Source: Brucella pseudintermedia
GTDB taxonomy: Bacteria; Pseudomonadota; Alphaproteobacteria; Rhizobiales; Rhizobiaceae
Length of the DNA stretch: 64,000 bases
Direction: 5' to 3' (one strand)
Assembly (NCBI RefSeq): GCF_042697365.1
Contig: NZ_CP137604.1
The translations under genes and the position numbers were made by a program. This document shows positions 36,151 to 45,213 of this stretch, one piece after another; within the stretch, counting starts at the first letter, position 1; each line of letters begins with the position of its first letter. The notes under the pieces were generated by a model that saw only the letters and a list, made by a program, of their open reading frames with translations, was not told the origin of the DNA and did no database searches.

Positions 36151-36678
36151 CTACAGCTCCAGAGTATGATAGCGCCTGTTGAGATAAACCAGCGCTTCCT
36201 CCTCGGCCCTCGACCGCAGGCCGACCACTTCGCCGAAAAGCACGTGATGGGTGGAGTGATCCTGAACGCTGACCACCCGACAATCGAAAGAAGCAAGCGC
36301 TCCCCGCAATATGGGCGCTCCGGTAACCTGAACTTCCCACTGCGCCAGTTCGAACCGCTCGTCCTGCGTCAGACCGATACGGCCGGAAAACGCGTCTGCA
36401 AGCTGCTGGTGCGAGCCAGCGAGCGTATTGACGGCAAACACACCATTCTCGATGAACAGCCGGTTTTCCTCATGAACTTTCTGGAGGCAAATGAGGATCG
36501 TCGGCGGATTATCGGACACCGAGCAGGCCGCAGTCAGCGTGAGGCCGCGCCTTCCCGCGCTGCCCGCCGTCGTGACGATCTGTACCGCGCCGGCATAATG
36601 GCTCATGGCATCGCGGTAGGACTTGGATTCCACCGAAGCTGCACTGGAAATGATGTTCTTAATCGTTTGCACGTCCAA
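36151..36678 (-). CDS. cobR: Co(II)yrinic acid a,c-diamide reductase (flavin reductase family)
   Basis: A 175-residue flavin reductase-like protein of the HpaC/RutF type (HYAGAVQIVTTAG, GLTLTAACSVSDNPPTILIC, FAVNTLAGSH). In Brucella a protein of this family within the cob cluster, CobR, was shown to reduce Co(II) corrins to Co(I) before adenosylation. Position among cob genes makes cobR the best name; the assignment is by family and context. The start is TTG at 36678; a GTG two codons on is possible. Confidence 0.8.
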   Translation of the reverse strand: MDVQTIKNIISSAASVESKSYRDAMSHYAGAVQIVTTAGSAGRRGLTLTAACSVSDNPPTILICLQKVHEENRLFIENGVFAVNTLAGSHQQLADAFSGRIGLTQDERFELAQWEVQVTGAPILRGALASFDCRVVSVQDHSTHHVLFGEVVGLRSRAEEEALVYLNRRYHTLEL

Positions 36679-36822
36679 CAGAATCCATCTCGCCCTATGG
36701 GTATATTACCTGAAGCCAGCTATCTTGCTCAGAAGCCGCAATATCGGCCCCCAGAAACGGGCATTGCACAAAGGCGAGGAAACAGCTACCCACTTTTCGT
36801 TGAAAATGCCACGAATTGTTTA

Positions 36823-37929
36823 ATGAAGACGGATCACGTGATCGAGCTAGGGAAACGTCCTGTTGCAGCGCTGACAAGCATTATCCTCACACTGCTGGCC
36901 AGTTCGATGCTGGCGCGGGCAGAGGATATGCGCATCGGACTTGCAGCGCCTCTGTCGGGAACGTTCGCTCCCTTGGGCAATCAACTGGCCGAAGGAGCCC
37001 ACATCGCGGCCGCGGCGAAAAGCGCTCCACTCGTCATATCCGATGACCGTTGCGATGCCGAAGGCGGCAGGGAAGCGGCAGAACGTTTCGTGAAGGAAAA
37101 CGTCCGGATCGCGACCGGCTTCCTGTGTCCCGACGCCCTTGAGGCAGCACTTCCGATCCTCGCAGCCGGCAACATATCGGTCGTGGCATCCGGCGTCAGC
37201 GAACCGACGCTCACCGAAAGGCGCGCAACCACGCCGATGGCGGTATTTCGTCTCGCAACCGGGCTCGACAAGGAAACGCAAGCGACTGGCAGCTTTCTCG
37301 CCAGTCTCTGGCGCGCCCAACCCTTTGCTGTCATCGATGACGGTACGATTGAGGGGCGTGAACGGGCAGCGCGTGTGCTGGCAAGCCTCAAGGAGCAGCA
37401 GCTTCAGCCGGTTTTCACCGACACCTACCGGCCTGGTCTCGACAATCAGAATGCGCTGGTCGCCCGGCTGCGGCGCGCGGGCGCTACTCACGTCTATGTT
37501 GGCGGCGAGCGCGACGATATCGCCGCCATCGGCGCAAGCGCTGCCGCCCTCAATCACCCGCTGACGATTGCGGGCGGCAGCCTGCTGGATGCCGCGCCCG
37601 GCGCACAGTCCTTGAATCAGGGCACTTTGATGATCGCCCCGCTCCGTCCGCAGGATCTTTCGACCGCAAAGCCTGCAATCGAAGCACTGCATCAGGCCGG
37701 GAAACTTGCCGATGCTTATGCCGTCATCGGTTATGCCAGCGCGGAGATTGCCGCGGATGCGATCCGGCGCACCGACGAGAAGAAGCAGCCGGTGCTTGAT
37801 ACGCTGCGCACCGGTTCCTTCGAAAGCGTGCTTGGCACGATCAAGTTCGACGGCAACGGCATTCGGACAGACAATCCCAACCGCCTCCAGCGCTTCGACG
37901 GCAAACGGTTCGTGCTAACCGACAAATAG
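36823..37929 (+). CDS. Periplasmic Leu/Ile/Val-type binding protein (orphan)
   Basis: A 368-residue Peripla_BP_6-type protein. A signal peptide (ALTSIILTLLASSMLARAED) precedes a typical start of the mature domain (MRIGLAAPLSGTFAPLGNQ). Later segments AGATHVYVGGERDDIAA and AYAVIGYASAEIAADAI belong to the second lobe. No permease or ATPase stands next to it. It is divergent from cobR and its 3' end overlaps the convergent cobD by 15 nt. Ligand unknown; an ABC importer encoded elsewhere or a sensory role are both possible. Confidence 0.83.
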   Translation: MKTDHVIELGKRPVAALTSIILTLLASSMLARAEDMRIGLAAPLSGTFAPLGNQLAEGAHIAAAAKSAPLVISDDRCDAEGGREAAERFVKENVRIATGFLCPDALEAALPILAAGNISVVASGVSEPTLTERRATTPMAVFRLATGLDKETQATGSFLASLWRAQPFAVIDDGTIEGRERAARVLASLKEQQLQPVFTDTYRPGLDNQNALVARLRRAGATHVYVGGERDDIAAIGASAAALNHPLTIAGGSLLDAAPGAQSLNQGTLMIAPLRPQDLSTAKPAIEALHQAGKLADAYAVIGYASAEIAADAIRRTDEKKQPVLDTLRTGSFESVLGTIKFDGNGIRTDNPNRLQRFDGKRFVLTDK

Positions 37930-38898
37930 CCCAAGCAGGCTCGCGGCGATCACCAGCCCGGTCATCAGGCTCATTGTTGACCAAAACAGGCGAAGCGCGG
38001 CATCGATATCATCGGCATCGGCATCGCGTTTACCGGATGCATTGAGCATCGGACCTTCAACTTTTTCCGTCCCATACTGGCGCGGGCCGGCCAGCGCCAG
38101 TCCCAGCCCGCCTGCAAATGCCGATTCCGGCCAGCCAGCATTGGGTGAGCGATGCAGTCGCGCGTCACGACGCATGACGGAGAAGGCTTCCCTTCCTGAG
38201 AGCTTGTCTTTCGTGACGGCAGTGGCAAGTGATGCCAGCAGCCCTGTCAACCGAGCGGGAATGTAGTTTGCAACATCATCCAGCTTCGCGGCAAAACGCC
38301 CGAAATCGCGATAGCGATCATTGAGATGACCGATCATCGAGTCAGCGGTATTGATCATCTTGTAGGCAAACAGGCCCGGCAACCCGCCCACCAGAAACCA
38401 GAACGCAGGCGCAACAATTCCGTCCGATGCGTTTTCGGCGAGACTCTCTATCGCTGCTCGGCTAACGCCGCCTTCGTCAAGATGCTCAGGATTGCGCCCA
38501 ACAATCATCGACACGGCCCGCCGTCCGCCCTCGATCCCCTCCTCGCGCAGCGCCAGCGCCACTGCCTGCACATGATCGGCAAGGCTTTTCTGCGCCAATA
38601 GCACCGTCACGATGAGGATTTCCGCAACCGCACCTGCTGTTCCGGCAAAAGGCAACAAAGCCTCAAGGACAAGCCCCAGAACCACGCAGGCCGCCACCAG
38701 CCCAACCGTCAGCCACATGCCATTTCGGCGACGCAGCGAAGCAGGGAAATTCCGGCTGTTCCAGCGCTTTTCTCCCCAAGAGATTGCCTTCCCAAACAGC
38801 ACGACAGGATGCGGCATCTTTTGCCATAGCTGCGGGGGATCGCCGACAAAGCGATCGAGAAGCAGCGCAAGCGAAAGAATAATGAGCTTTATTTCCAT
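37915..38898 (-). CDS. cobD: Adenosylcobinamide-phosphate synthase (CbiB type)
   Basis: A 327-residue inner-membrane protein that attaches (R)-1-amino-2-propanol phosphate (or its precursor) to adenosylcobyric acid. The family N-terminal motif DRFVGDPPQLWQKMPHPV is at residues 14-31, and four or more hydrophobic segments follow (LVAACVVLGLVLEALLPFAG, SLMTGLVIAASLLGLF). ATG 38898 (MEIKL) is favoured; the frame is open far upstream through cobC. Last of cobA-cobB-cobC-cobD. Confidence 0.93.
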   Translation of the reverse strand: MEIKLIILSLALLLDRFVGDPPQLWQKMPHPVVLFGKAISWGEKRWNSRNFPASLRRRNGMWLTVGLVAACVVLGLVLEALLPFAGTAGAVAEILIVTVLLAQKSLADHVQAVALALREEGIEGGRRAVSMIVGRNPEHLDEGGVSRAAIESLAENASDGIVAPAFWFLVGGLPGLFAYKMINTADSMIGHLNDRYRDFGRFAAKLDDVANYIPARLTGLLASLATAVTKDKLSGREAFSVMRRDARLHRSPNAGWPESAFAGGLGLALAGPRQYGTEKVEGPMLNASGKRDADADDIDAALRLFWSTMSLMTGLVIAASLLGLFVG

Positions 38899-38920
38899 GA
38901 GTTTGACCAGAAAAACTGAA

Positions 38921-39916
38921 TCAGGATTTAAACGCCTTTTCCAAGCGCGTAAGCGCCACGTCATCCAACGGCAGACCAATGCGCAGCCAGCGTGGGGCAT
39001 AATCGAACTTCCGGACCAGAATAAGTCTCTGGCACAGTCTGGCATAGAGTTCGTGCGCATCCGAATGTTCAATAAGAGAAAACAGTGCCGTGCCGCCGAT
39101 TTCCTTAAGGCCTGATTTCTCGAGAACAGCAGATAGCTCCAGCCGCCGCAGATCGATACGCGCACGATAGTTGGAAAGCACCTCGGCATCGCTGAAGGCA
39201 TGGCTGGCAATTGCGAGCGCCGGACCGGAAACCGCCCATGGCCCAAGCCGCTGCTGCAAAGCCTCGACAAAACGTTTCCCGCCGATTACAAAGCCCAGAC
39301 GAACGCCAGCCAGCCCGAAAAACTTGCCGAAGGATTTCAGCACGATCATCGGCACGTCTTCCGTATCTGCTGCAACGCTGACATCCTCATGCGCATCGGC
39401 GAAAGCCTCATCCACGATCAGAAAGCCGCCCCGTGCACCCAGCTTTCGCGCCAGATGCAGCAGATCGCCTTTTGAAACCACGCGCCCATCGGGATTGTTG
39501 GGATTGACGACAACCGCCGCCGTCGCATCGTCTGGAATTTCATCAATCGTCGTGCATTGCACAACCTTCCAGCCGGAAGCGGAGAACGAGGCCGCATGTT
39601 CCTGATACGTCGGCCCGAGAACCGCAGCCGTAGACGGAGCAACCAGCATGGGAACGAGCTGGATCAAAGCCTGTGTGCCGGGGGCGGCAATGATAGGCGC
39701 ATTCTCGCCAAGCCCATAATAGCCACGGGCCAGCCGCAACGTTTCCCGTAGCAGCCCCTCGTCCGGCAGGCGATTCCAGATTTCCGGTGTCAGCTGGGGA
39801 AGTGGAAAATGCTCCGGATTGATGCCCGTCGAGAGATCGAGCCAGTCTTGCGGCTGTCCGCCAAAACGTGCGACGGCCTTATCCAGCGCACCGCCATGCT
39901 CGATTTCTGCACTCAA
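38921..39916 (-). CDS. cobC: Threonine-phosphate decarboxylase
   Basis: A 331-residue PLP enzyme of the histidinol-phosphate aminotransferase fold that makes aminopropanol phosphate for the B12 nucleotide loop. PLP lysine is in LKSFGKFFGLAGVRLG; the substrate-binding PNNPDGR and DEAFAD motifs are present. I start at TTG 39916 (MSAEIEHGGALD), which overlaps the cobB stop (TTGA), has GGAGAGAG upstream, and matches the usual N-terminus HGG of CobC proteins. Confidence 0.92.
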   Translation of the reverse strand: MSAEIEHGGALDKAVARFGGQPQDWLDLSTGINPEHFPLPQLTPEIWNRLPDEGLLRETLRLARGYYGLGENAPIIAAPGTQALIQLVPMLVAPSTAAVLGPTYQEHAASFSASGWKVVQCTTIDEIPDDATAAVVVNPNNPDGRVVSKGDLLHLARKLGARGGFLIVDEAFADAHEDVSVAADTEDVPMIVLKSFGKFFGLAGVRLGFVIGGKRFVEALQQRLGPWAVSGPALAIASHAFSDAEVLSNYRARIDLRRLELSAVLEKSGLKEIGGTALFSLIEHSDAHELYARLCQRLILVRKFDYAPRWLRIGLPLDDVALTRLEKAFKS

Positions 39917-41223
39917 GCTCTCTCTCCGCAAAAATCGATAACGTGCATGAACGAGCCGGAAACGGAACCGACCCTGAGACCCACCTCGCCCAGATCATCG
40001 CCCACAGCATCCCGAACACGGAAAAGACGATCAGCGTTCCCTTCCCGCACGATGCTGGCATAGTGAAACTCGTGCGCTTTCAACGGCTCGACCCATGGCG
40101 AACCCTCAAGCGGCTCCAGCAGGCGATAGCCAAGTTCCAGCTTTCTTTTCGCAAAGCTGGTTTCGAGCGGCAGAAGACCCAGCATCGGATGCGCAACGCC
40201 TTCCGCATCGTGCAAGCTCTCGCCAAGAACCATGTAGCCGCCGCATTCGCCATAGATCGTTGCGCCACGGGTTGCGGCTTCGCGTATGCCCGTTTGAAAC
40301 CGCCTTGCCTGTGCAAGACGTCCTGCATGAAGTTCCGGATAACCACCGGGCAGATAGATGGCGTCAGCGTCCTGTCTCGGTGTCTCGTCGGCAAGCGGCG
40401 AGAAGAACGAAATCTCAGCCCCGCGCCTGCGCCAGCCTTCAAACAAATGCGCATAGGCAAAAGCGAATGCGTCGTCGCGGGCAACCGCAATGTGGCTGCC
40501 AAGCGGTTTCAGGCGCGGCACATTGGCCATTGCATCGTAACGCTTTGGTCGTGACCAGAGTGACTGCAATGCGTCCAGATCAAGATGCGCTTCGATGACA
40601 TCGGCGGCGTGATCCAGAAAAGTTTCGAGATCGGAATGTTCGCCCGCCTGCACCAGCCCCAGATGCCTTTCAGGTAGCGAAAGAGCAGCATCGCGAGGCA
40701 GTGCACCGAGAACCGGGATGCCGAGCGGCTCCAAGGCGCCGCGCAGCATCGCCTCGTGTCGGGCACTGCCGACGCGATTGAGGATAATTCCCGCAATCAG
40801 CACATCCTTGCGAAACTGACTGAAACCCCAGACGAGCGCGGCAATGGAATGCGACTGACGGGCGCAATCCACCACCAGCACTACCGGCAGGTCAAGTAGC
40901 CGGGCGAGGTCGGCGGAAGAACCCTTGCCGTCCAGCGCTCCGTCAAAAAGCCCCATCATGCCTTCGGCGACCAGCAGCTTGGCGCCGCTTTCCGTCATGC
41001 GGGAGGAAAGCGCACTGATAAGTTCAGGACGCATGGCCCAGGGGTCGAGATTAAAGCAATCTGCACCGCTCGCGGCCCTATGATAGGCGGGGTCGATATA
41101 GTCCGGCCCGGCCTTCACCGGCGCAAGCGCTACGCCCCGGCGCTTCAGAACCCTCAACAAACCCAGCGTTACCGTTGTCTTGCCCGACCCGGAAGCTGGG
41201 GCTGCTATCATGAAACCCTTCAT
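39913..41223 (-). CDS. cobB: Hydrogenobyrinic/cobyrinic acid a,c-diamide synthase
   Basis: A 436-residue glutamine amidotransferase that amidates the a and c side chains. The P-loop-like APASGSGKTT is at residues 8-17. The DRAG-like region (VVDCARQSHSIAALVWG) follows, and a class I glutaminase domain at the C-terminus has its nucleophile in YGECGGYMVLG. The start overlaps the cobA stop by 4 nt (ATGA) and the stop overlaps cobC. Confidence 0.95.
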   Translation of the reverse strand: MKGFMIAAPASGSGKTTVTLGLLRVLKRRGVALAPVKAGPDYIDPAYHRAASGADCFNLDPWAMRPELISALSSRMTESGAKLLVAEGMMGLFDGALDGKGSSADLARLLDLPVVLVVDCARQSHSIAALVWGFSQFRKDVLIAGIILNRVGSARHEAMLRGALEPLGIPVLGALPRDAALSLPERHLGLVQAGEHSDLETFLDHAADVIEAHLDLDALQSLWSRPKRYDAMANVPRLKPLGSHIAVARDDAFAFAYAHLFEGWRRRGAEISFFSPLADETPRQDADAIYLPGGYPELHAGRLAQARRFQTGIREAATRGATIYGECGGYMVLGESLHDAEGVAHPMLGLLPLETSFAKRKLELGYRLLEPLEGSPWVEPLKAHEFHYASIVREGNADRLFRVRDAVGDDLGEVGLRVGSVSGSFMHVIDFCGERA

Positions 41224-42101
41224 GCGGTTTGCGCTCCCTCATTTTGGTTCTTTATGCCGAGCGGATCGCTGGACAGCACCTTGCCGCTCAAAGCGCCCAT
41301 CCAGTCCAATCCATCCCGCAGGCGAACCACTTGCCCCACAACCACGATTGCAGGCGGGTTCAGCCCCGCCGCTTCAACGTCTCTTGCAGCCTGCATCAAT
41401 GTTGTTTCAAGCACGATCTGGTCAGGCAAGCTGGCATTGCATACAAACGCAACCGGCTCATCCGGCGAGCGCCCGGCATCGATCAACCGCCTGGCGATGA
41501 GATCGATATGTTTCATCGCCATATACATGACGATCACCGGAGAGGTTCTGGCGATGCCGGTCCAGTCCATCCCGTCCGGTACAGAACCGCTGGCATCGTG
41601 ACCGGTCAAAAACGTCACCGACTGATTAATGTCGCGATGCGTTGCGGGGATGCCAGCATAGGCGAGGCCGCCAATTCCGGCGGTCACTCCGGGAACGATG
41701 CGAAACGGAACACCGTGCTCAACGAGCGTGAGCGCTTCTTCCGCTCCTCGCCCGAACACGAACGGGTCGCCGCCTTTCAGGCGCAACACCTTCTTGCCCT
41801 GTTTTGCAAGTTCGACAAGCCGCAGGGAAATATCGCGCTGTTTCGGCGAGGGCTTGCCGCCGCGCTTGCCTGCATATTCCAGAACAGCATCCGCCTGTTT
41901 CAGGGAAAGGCAGGCATCATCCACCAGCGCATCGTAAACGATGACGTCCGCTTGTTGCAGAGCGTTGACGGCGTGAAGCGTCAGAAGTCCGGGGTCGCCC
42001 GGCCCCGCCCCCACGAGCCACACATGGCCGGGCTCCATCGCAGGCAAGGTCACCCTGCTTTTCGCAATGACACATGCCGCCGCTTCTTCAGCCTTGTTCA
42101 T
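41220..42101 (-). CDS. cobA: Uroporphyrinogen-III C-methyltransferase
   Basis: A 293-residue SUMT that methylates C2 and C7 of uroporphyrinogen III, the entry step to the corrin pathway (and siroheme). Family motifs: WLVGAGPGDPGLLTLHA, LKGGDPFVFGRGAEEA, VTAGIGGLAYAGIPATHR. No CysG-type siroheme domain is attached. I choose ATG 42101; a TTG at 42110 is possible. It is divergent from cbiD, with a 58-bp gap holding both promoters. Confidence 0.95.
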   Translation of the reverse strand: MNKAEEAAACVIAKSRVTLPAMEPGHVWLVGAGPGDPGLLTLHAVNALQQADVIVYDALVDDACLSLKQADAVLEYAGKRGGKPSPKQRDISLRLVELAKQGKKVLRLKGGDPFVFGRGAEEALTLVEHGVPFRIVPGVTAGIGGLAYAGIPATHRDINQSVTFLTGHDASGSVPDGMDWTGIARTSPVIVMYMAMKHIDLIARRLIDAGRSPDEPVAFVCNASLPDQIVLETTLMQAARDVEAAGLNPPAIVVVGQVVRLRDGLDWMGALSGKVLSSDPLGIKNQNEGAQTA

Positions 42102-42159
42102 TCTCGTCAACCATTATTCTGTCTGGCGACACAGCTAGCAGATACATTATAAGGCGTCC

Positions 42160-43266
42160 ATGAATGACGAAACCGCTCCAACGAATAAAAGTCAGGAAAA
42201 GGCCGAGCTTCGCCGCGGCTGGACTACCGGCGCCTGCGCGACCGCTGCCACCAAGGCAGCTTTGATGGCGCTCATCACTGGAGAATTTCCAGATCCCGTC
42301 GGCATAATTCTGCCAAAAGGCGAAGTGCCCTACTTCCAGCTCGCCTACGAAGGGCTGGGCGAAGGCTATGCGATGGCGGGCATCGTCAAGGATGCGGGCG
42401 ACGATCCTGATGTGACCCATGGCTCCACGATCATCTCGACGGTATTCCCGGCGCCGCCGGGAACCGGCATCATCTTTCGCGCCGGTGAAGGCGTTGGCAC
42501 GGTCACGCGGCCCGGTCTGCAAATTCCTCCGGGTGAAGCCGCCATCAACCCGGTTCCGCGCCGCATGATGACGGAAATCTGCGAACAGATTTGCGCCGAA
42601 TATGGCCTGCCCGCCGATCTGGTCATTACGATATCGGTTCCGGGCGGCGAGGAAATTGCCAGGAAAACATGGAACCCGCGCCTCGGCATTGTTGGCGGCA
42701 TCTCCATTCTCGGCACCACCGGGGTGGTCCACCCGTTCTCCTGCTCGGCATGGATTCATTCGATCCATCGCGGAATCGATGTTGCGCGTGCTGCCGGGCA
42801 AAAGCACGTGCTCGGCGCGACCGGCTCGACGTCCGAAGACGCGGCGCAGGCGCTCTATGACCTGCCGGATTTTGCCATTCTCGACATGGGCGATTTCGCG
42901 GGCGGCGTGCTCAAATATCTGCGTGACCACCCAATCGACAAGCTGACAATTGCGGGCGGTTTCGCCAAGCTGACCAAGCTCGCCCAAGGCGCGCTCGATC
43001 TCCATTCTTCGCGCTCGCAGGTGGACAAGGGCTTCCTCTGGACCATAGCGGAAAAGGCAGGCACACCAACAAGCATGAAGGAGCAGATTCTCTTTGCGAA
43101 CACTGCTCTGGAAGTGCTTGAACTGACTCAATCAATCGGCTTCGACATGGCGACGCCCATTGCGCTCAAAGCGAAGGAAACAGCACTGGAAACCCTTCGC
43201 GGCGCACCTGTGGAAGTTGAGATTATCGTGACCGATCGCAGTGGCAATATCCTTGCGCGCATCTGA
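42160..43266 (+). CDS. cbiD: CbiD-type precorrin-5B C1-methyltransferase
   Basis: A 368-residue CbiD protein, the C1-methyltransferase of the anaerobic B12 route. Signature segments: RRGWTTGACATAATKAA (residues 18-34), the Gly/Pro-rich PGLQIPPGEAAINPVPR, and GLGIVGGISILGTTG-like RLGIVGGISILGTTGVV. In canonical aerobic clusters this place is taken by CobF, which I do not find. Together with the CbiG-like half of the CobJ fusion it probably replaces CobF. It overlaps cobK by 26 nt. Confidence 0.93.
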   Translation: MNDETAPTNKSQEKAELRRGWTTGACATAATKAALMALITGEFPDPVGIILPKGEVPYFQLAYEGLGEGYAMAGIVKDAGDDPDVTHGSTIISTVFPAPPGTGIIFRAGEGVGTVTRPGLQIPPGEAAINPVPRRMMTEICEQICAEYGLPADLVITISVPGGEEIARKTWNPRLGIVGGISILGTTGVVHPFSCSAWIHSIHRGIDVARAAGQKHVLGATGSTSEDAAQALYDLPDFAILDMGDFAGGVLKYLRDHPIDKLTIAGGFAKLTKLAQGALDLHSSRSQVDKGFLWTIAEKAGTPTSMKEQILFANTALEVLELTQSIGFDMATPIALKAKETALETLRGAPVEVEIIVTDRSGNILARI

Positions 43267-43999
43267 GCCCAAAATACTCATTTTGGGCGGAACGACCGAG
43301 GCAGCAGCGCTGGCCACGGCCTTTGCGGAACTGCCCGTCAAAGCGATCACCTCGCTCGCCGGACGCACCAGCAATCCAGCCAAACTGCGCGGTGCGGTTC
43401 GAAGCGGCGGCTTTGGAGGCATTGACGGCCTTGCCTCCTATCTCGATTGCGAAGGGATCGACCTCGTTATCGACGCGACCCATCCTTATGCCACGCGCAT
43501 CTCGCAAAATGCGGTTCAGGCCGCAAGCAGGTGCGACGTTCCACTGGTGAGGCTGGAGCGCCCAGCATGGCAGAAACAGCCGGGAGACCGCTGGATCGAC
43601 GTTTCCAACGAAGCCGAAGCTGCAAGCGCTGTCCCTTCCGGCGAGCGCGTGTTTCTAGCGCTCGGCCGCCAGCATATCGCGCCATTCGCCAAGCGCTCGG
43701 ACGTTCATTTCGTCTTGCGCATGATCGACCCGCCGGAAACAGCACTGCCCGCGGATTGCGAGCTTATCCTCGCAAAGCCCGGCGATTTCGCAGCGGAAAG
43801 GCAATTTCTGGAGAACCACAAGATCGGGTTGATCGTCAGCCGCAATTCGGGTGGCACCGTTTCCTATGTCAAGATCGAAGCCGCTCGCGCGCTAGGGCTT
43901 CCGGTCATGATGATTTCCCGCCCGCCGGCGACAGCGGGAAATGTTGTTGTCTCGCCGGAAGATGCAATCGCATTCGCCCGTACAAACTTAGGCTTTTGA
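43241..43999 (+). CDS. cobK: Precorrin-6A reductase
   Basis: A 252-residue NADPH-dependent reductase that makes precorrin-6B. N-terminal KILILGGTTEAAALA, DATHPYATRISQNA and LALGRQHIAPFA are the family motifs, with ISRNSGG near the end. The GTG at 43241 overlaps the end of cbiD; a TTG at 43253 is possible. Its end overlaps the convergent cobM by 12 nt. Confidence 0.92.
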   Translation: MAISLRASEPKILILGGTTEAAALATAFAELPVKAITSLAGRTSNPAKLRGAVRSGGFGGIDGLASYLDCEGIDLVIDATHPYATRISQNAVQAASRCDVPLVRLERPAWQKQPGDRWIDVSNEAEAASAVPSGERVFLALGRQHIAPFAKRSDVHFVLRMIDPPETALPADCELILAKPGDFAAERQFLENHKIGLIVSRNSGGTVSYVKIEAARALGLPVMMISRPPATAGNVVVSPEDAIAFARTNLGF

Positions 44000-44746
44000 A
44001 CGCGCCGCGTGGCTATGCGCTTCATGATAGAGCGCGGAATCGCGAAAGTTCTTGGGGTCCAGACCTCGCCCGACAAAAATCATCGCAGTGCGTTGTAGGC
44101 CCGACATTGCCACCTTCTCGCTTATATCCGACAACGTGCCGCGTAGTATCCGCTCATCCGGCCATCCAATGCGATAGGCGACGACTACAGGGCAGTCAGC
44201 GCCATAAAGAGGTGTCAGCTCGGCCTTGATCTTCGCGAGGTTGCGAATGGAAAGGTGAATCACCAGCGTCGCGCCCGACCGTCCAAGTGTGGCAAGGTTC
44301 TCGCCTTCCGGCATTGCGGACGATTTCATCGAGGTGCGGGTCAAGATGATAGTCTGGTTGACCTCGGGAATGGTCAGTTCCTGCTTCATGGCGGCGGCAG
44401 CAGCCGCAAATGCTGGAACACCCGGCGTCACATCATAGGGAATGCCGAGACTGTCCAACCGCCGCATCTGTTCGGCCATAGCACCGTAAATTGACGGATC
44501 GCCCGAATGCACCCGCGCGACATCGAGACCCTTAGCGTGTGCGGCTTCCATTTCAGCGATAATCTCATCCAAAGTCAGGGATGAACTGTCGACCAGATGC
44601 GCACCCTTGGGCACTCCGGCAACAAGTTCCTTCGGCACCAGCGACCCCGCATAGATGCATACGGGGCATTGTTCGATCAGGCGCAGGCCGCGAACGGTGA
44701 TAAGATCCGCCGCACCGGGACCGGCGCCAATGAAATGAACAGTCAC
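43988..44746 (-). CDS. cobM: Precorrin-4 C11-methyltransferase
   Basis: A 252-residue SAM-dependent tetrapyrrole methylase that makes precorrin-5. Motifs: VHFIGAGPGAADLITVRG, VHSGDPSIYGAMAEQ, VTPGVPAFAAAAAAM, TILTRT-like IILTRTSMKSSAMP. The start is GTG 44746, with AGGAAAGGAAG just upstream, and it overlaps the cobE stop as GTGA. The C-terminus carries a short His/Arg-rich tail. Confidence 0.94.
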   Translation of the reverse strand: MTVHFIGAGPGAADLITVRGLRLIEQCPVCIYAGSLVPKELVAGVPKGAHLVDSSSLTLDEIIAEMEAAHAKGLDVARVHSGDPSIYGAMAEQMRRLDSLGIPYDVTPGVPAFAAAAAAMKQELTIPEVNQTIILTRTSMKSSAMPEGENLATLGRSGATLVIHLSIRNLAKIKAELTPLYGADCPVVVAYRIGWPDERILRGTLSDISEKVAMSGLQRTAMIFVGRGLDPKNFRDSALYHEAHSHAARSKA

Positions 44747-45168
44747 GATCTTCCTTTCCTGAACTGCGGAGCGCCGCTGGGGGCAGCAATCGCCAGAGCG
44801 GCAGTTGCTCGGCCCGAGGCGGTTTTCTCGACTGCCAGAATACCGCTCGGACCAGAGGCAGCAAGCGCTGCTGCTTCGGCAACACCATGACAACCGACTG
44901 TCCGGAAAACAGCCTCCGACGGATTTTTCAGACGTGGTGTTTCCTGCTCCAGTCGCTCCGCATCGAAGTAACAAACCGCACATGCATAATATGAAGCAAG
45001 CTCAGCCCATACCGGCTCACCGCGCTTCGTGCTCAAGGTCGCGATAGCATCAGGCCGCGAACACGCTCCCCGAGCCAACACTTGCTCGGCCAAGGCCAAA
45101 AGCTCATCGAACGTCACGCCCGACGAACCGCCCATGCCAAGAACTCTGATGAAATTGCTTTTAAGCAT
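44743..45168 (-). CDS. cobE: CobE (CbiG C-terminal-like) protein
   Basis: A 141-residue stand-alone CbiG_C/CobE protein (VLGMGGSSGVTFDELLAL, CHGVAEAAALAA, LAVEKTASGRATAALA). CobE is found in aerobic B12 clusters; its exact step is not settled. The ATG lies inside a RIME-like repeat, and the repeat supplies its leader with GGGA 8 nt upstream. The stop overlaps cobM (GTGA), so the pair is translationally coupled. It is the second CobE-like domain in the window, the first being in the CobJ fusion. Confidence 0.87.
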   Translation of the reverse strand: MLKSNFIRVLGMGGSSGVTFDELLALAEQVLARGACSRPDAIATLSTKRGEPVWAELASYYACAVCYFDAERLEQETPRLKNPSEAVFRTVGCHGVAEAAALAASGPSGILAVEKTASGRATAALAIAAPSGAPQFRKGRS

Positions 45169-45213
45169 GTCGTTGTCCCAAAACCGGTTCCCACTTTTGG
45201 GAGACATGCTCTA
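45165..45213. repeat. RIME-like repeat spanning cobE start and terB-like stop
   Basis: Outer arms GCATGTC (45165-45171) and GACATGC (45203-45209), inner arms TCCCAAAA (45176-45183) and TTTTGGGA (45195-45202). It contains the cobE ATG (45166-45168) and the TAG of the TerB-like gene (45211-45213). Confidence 0.8.
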
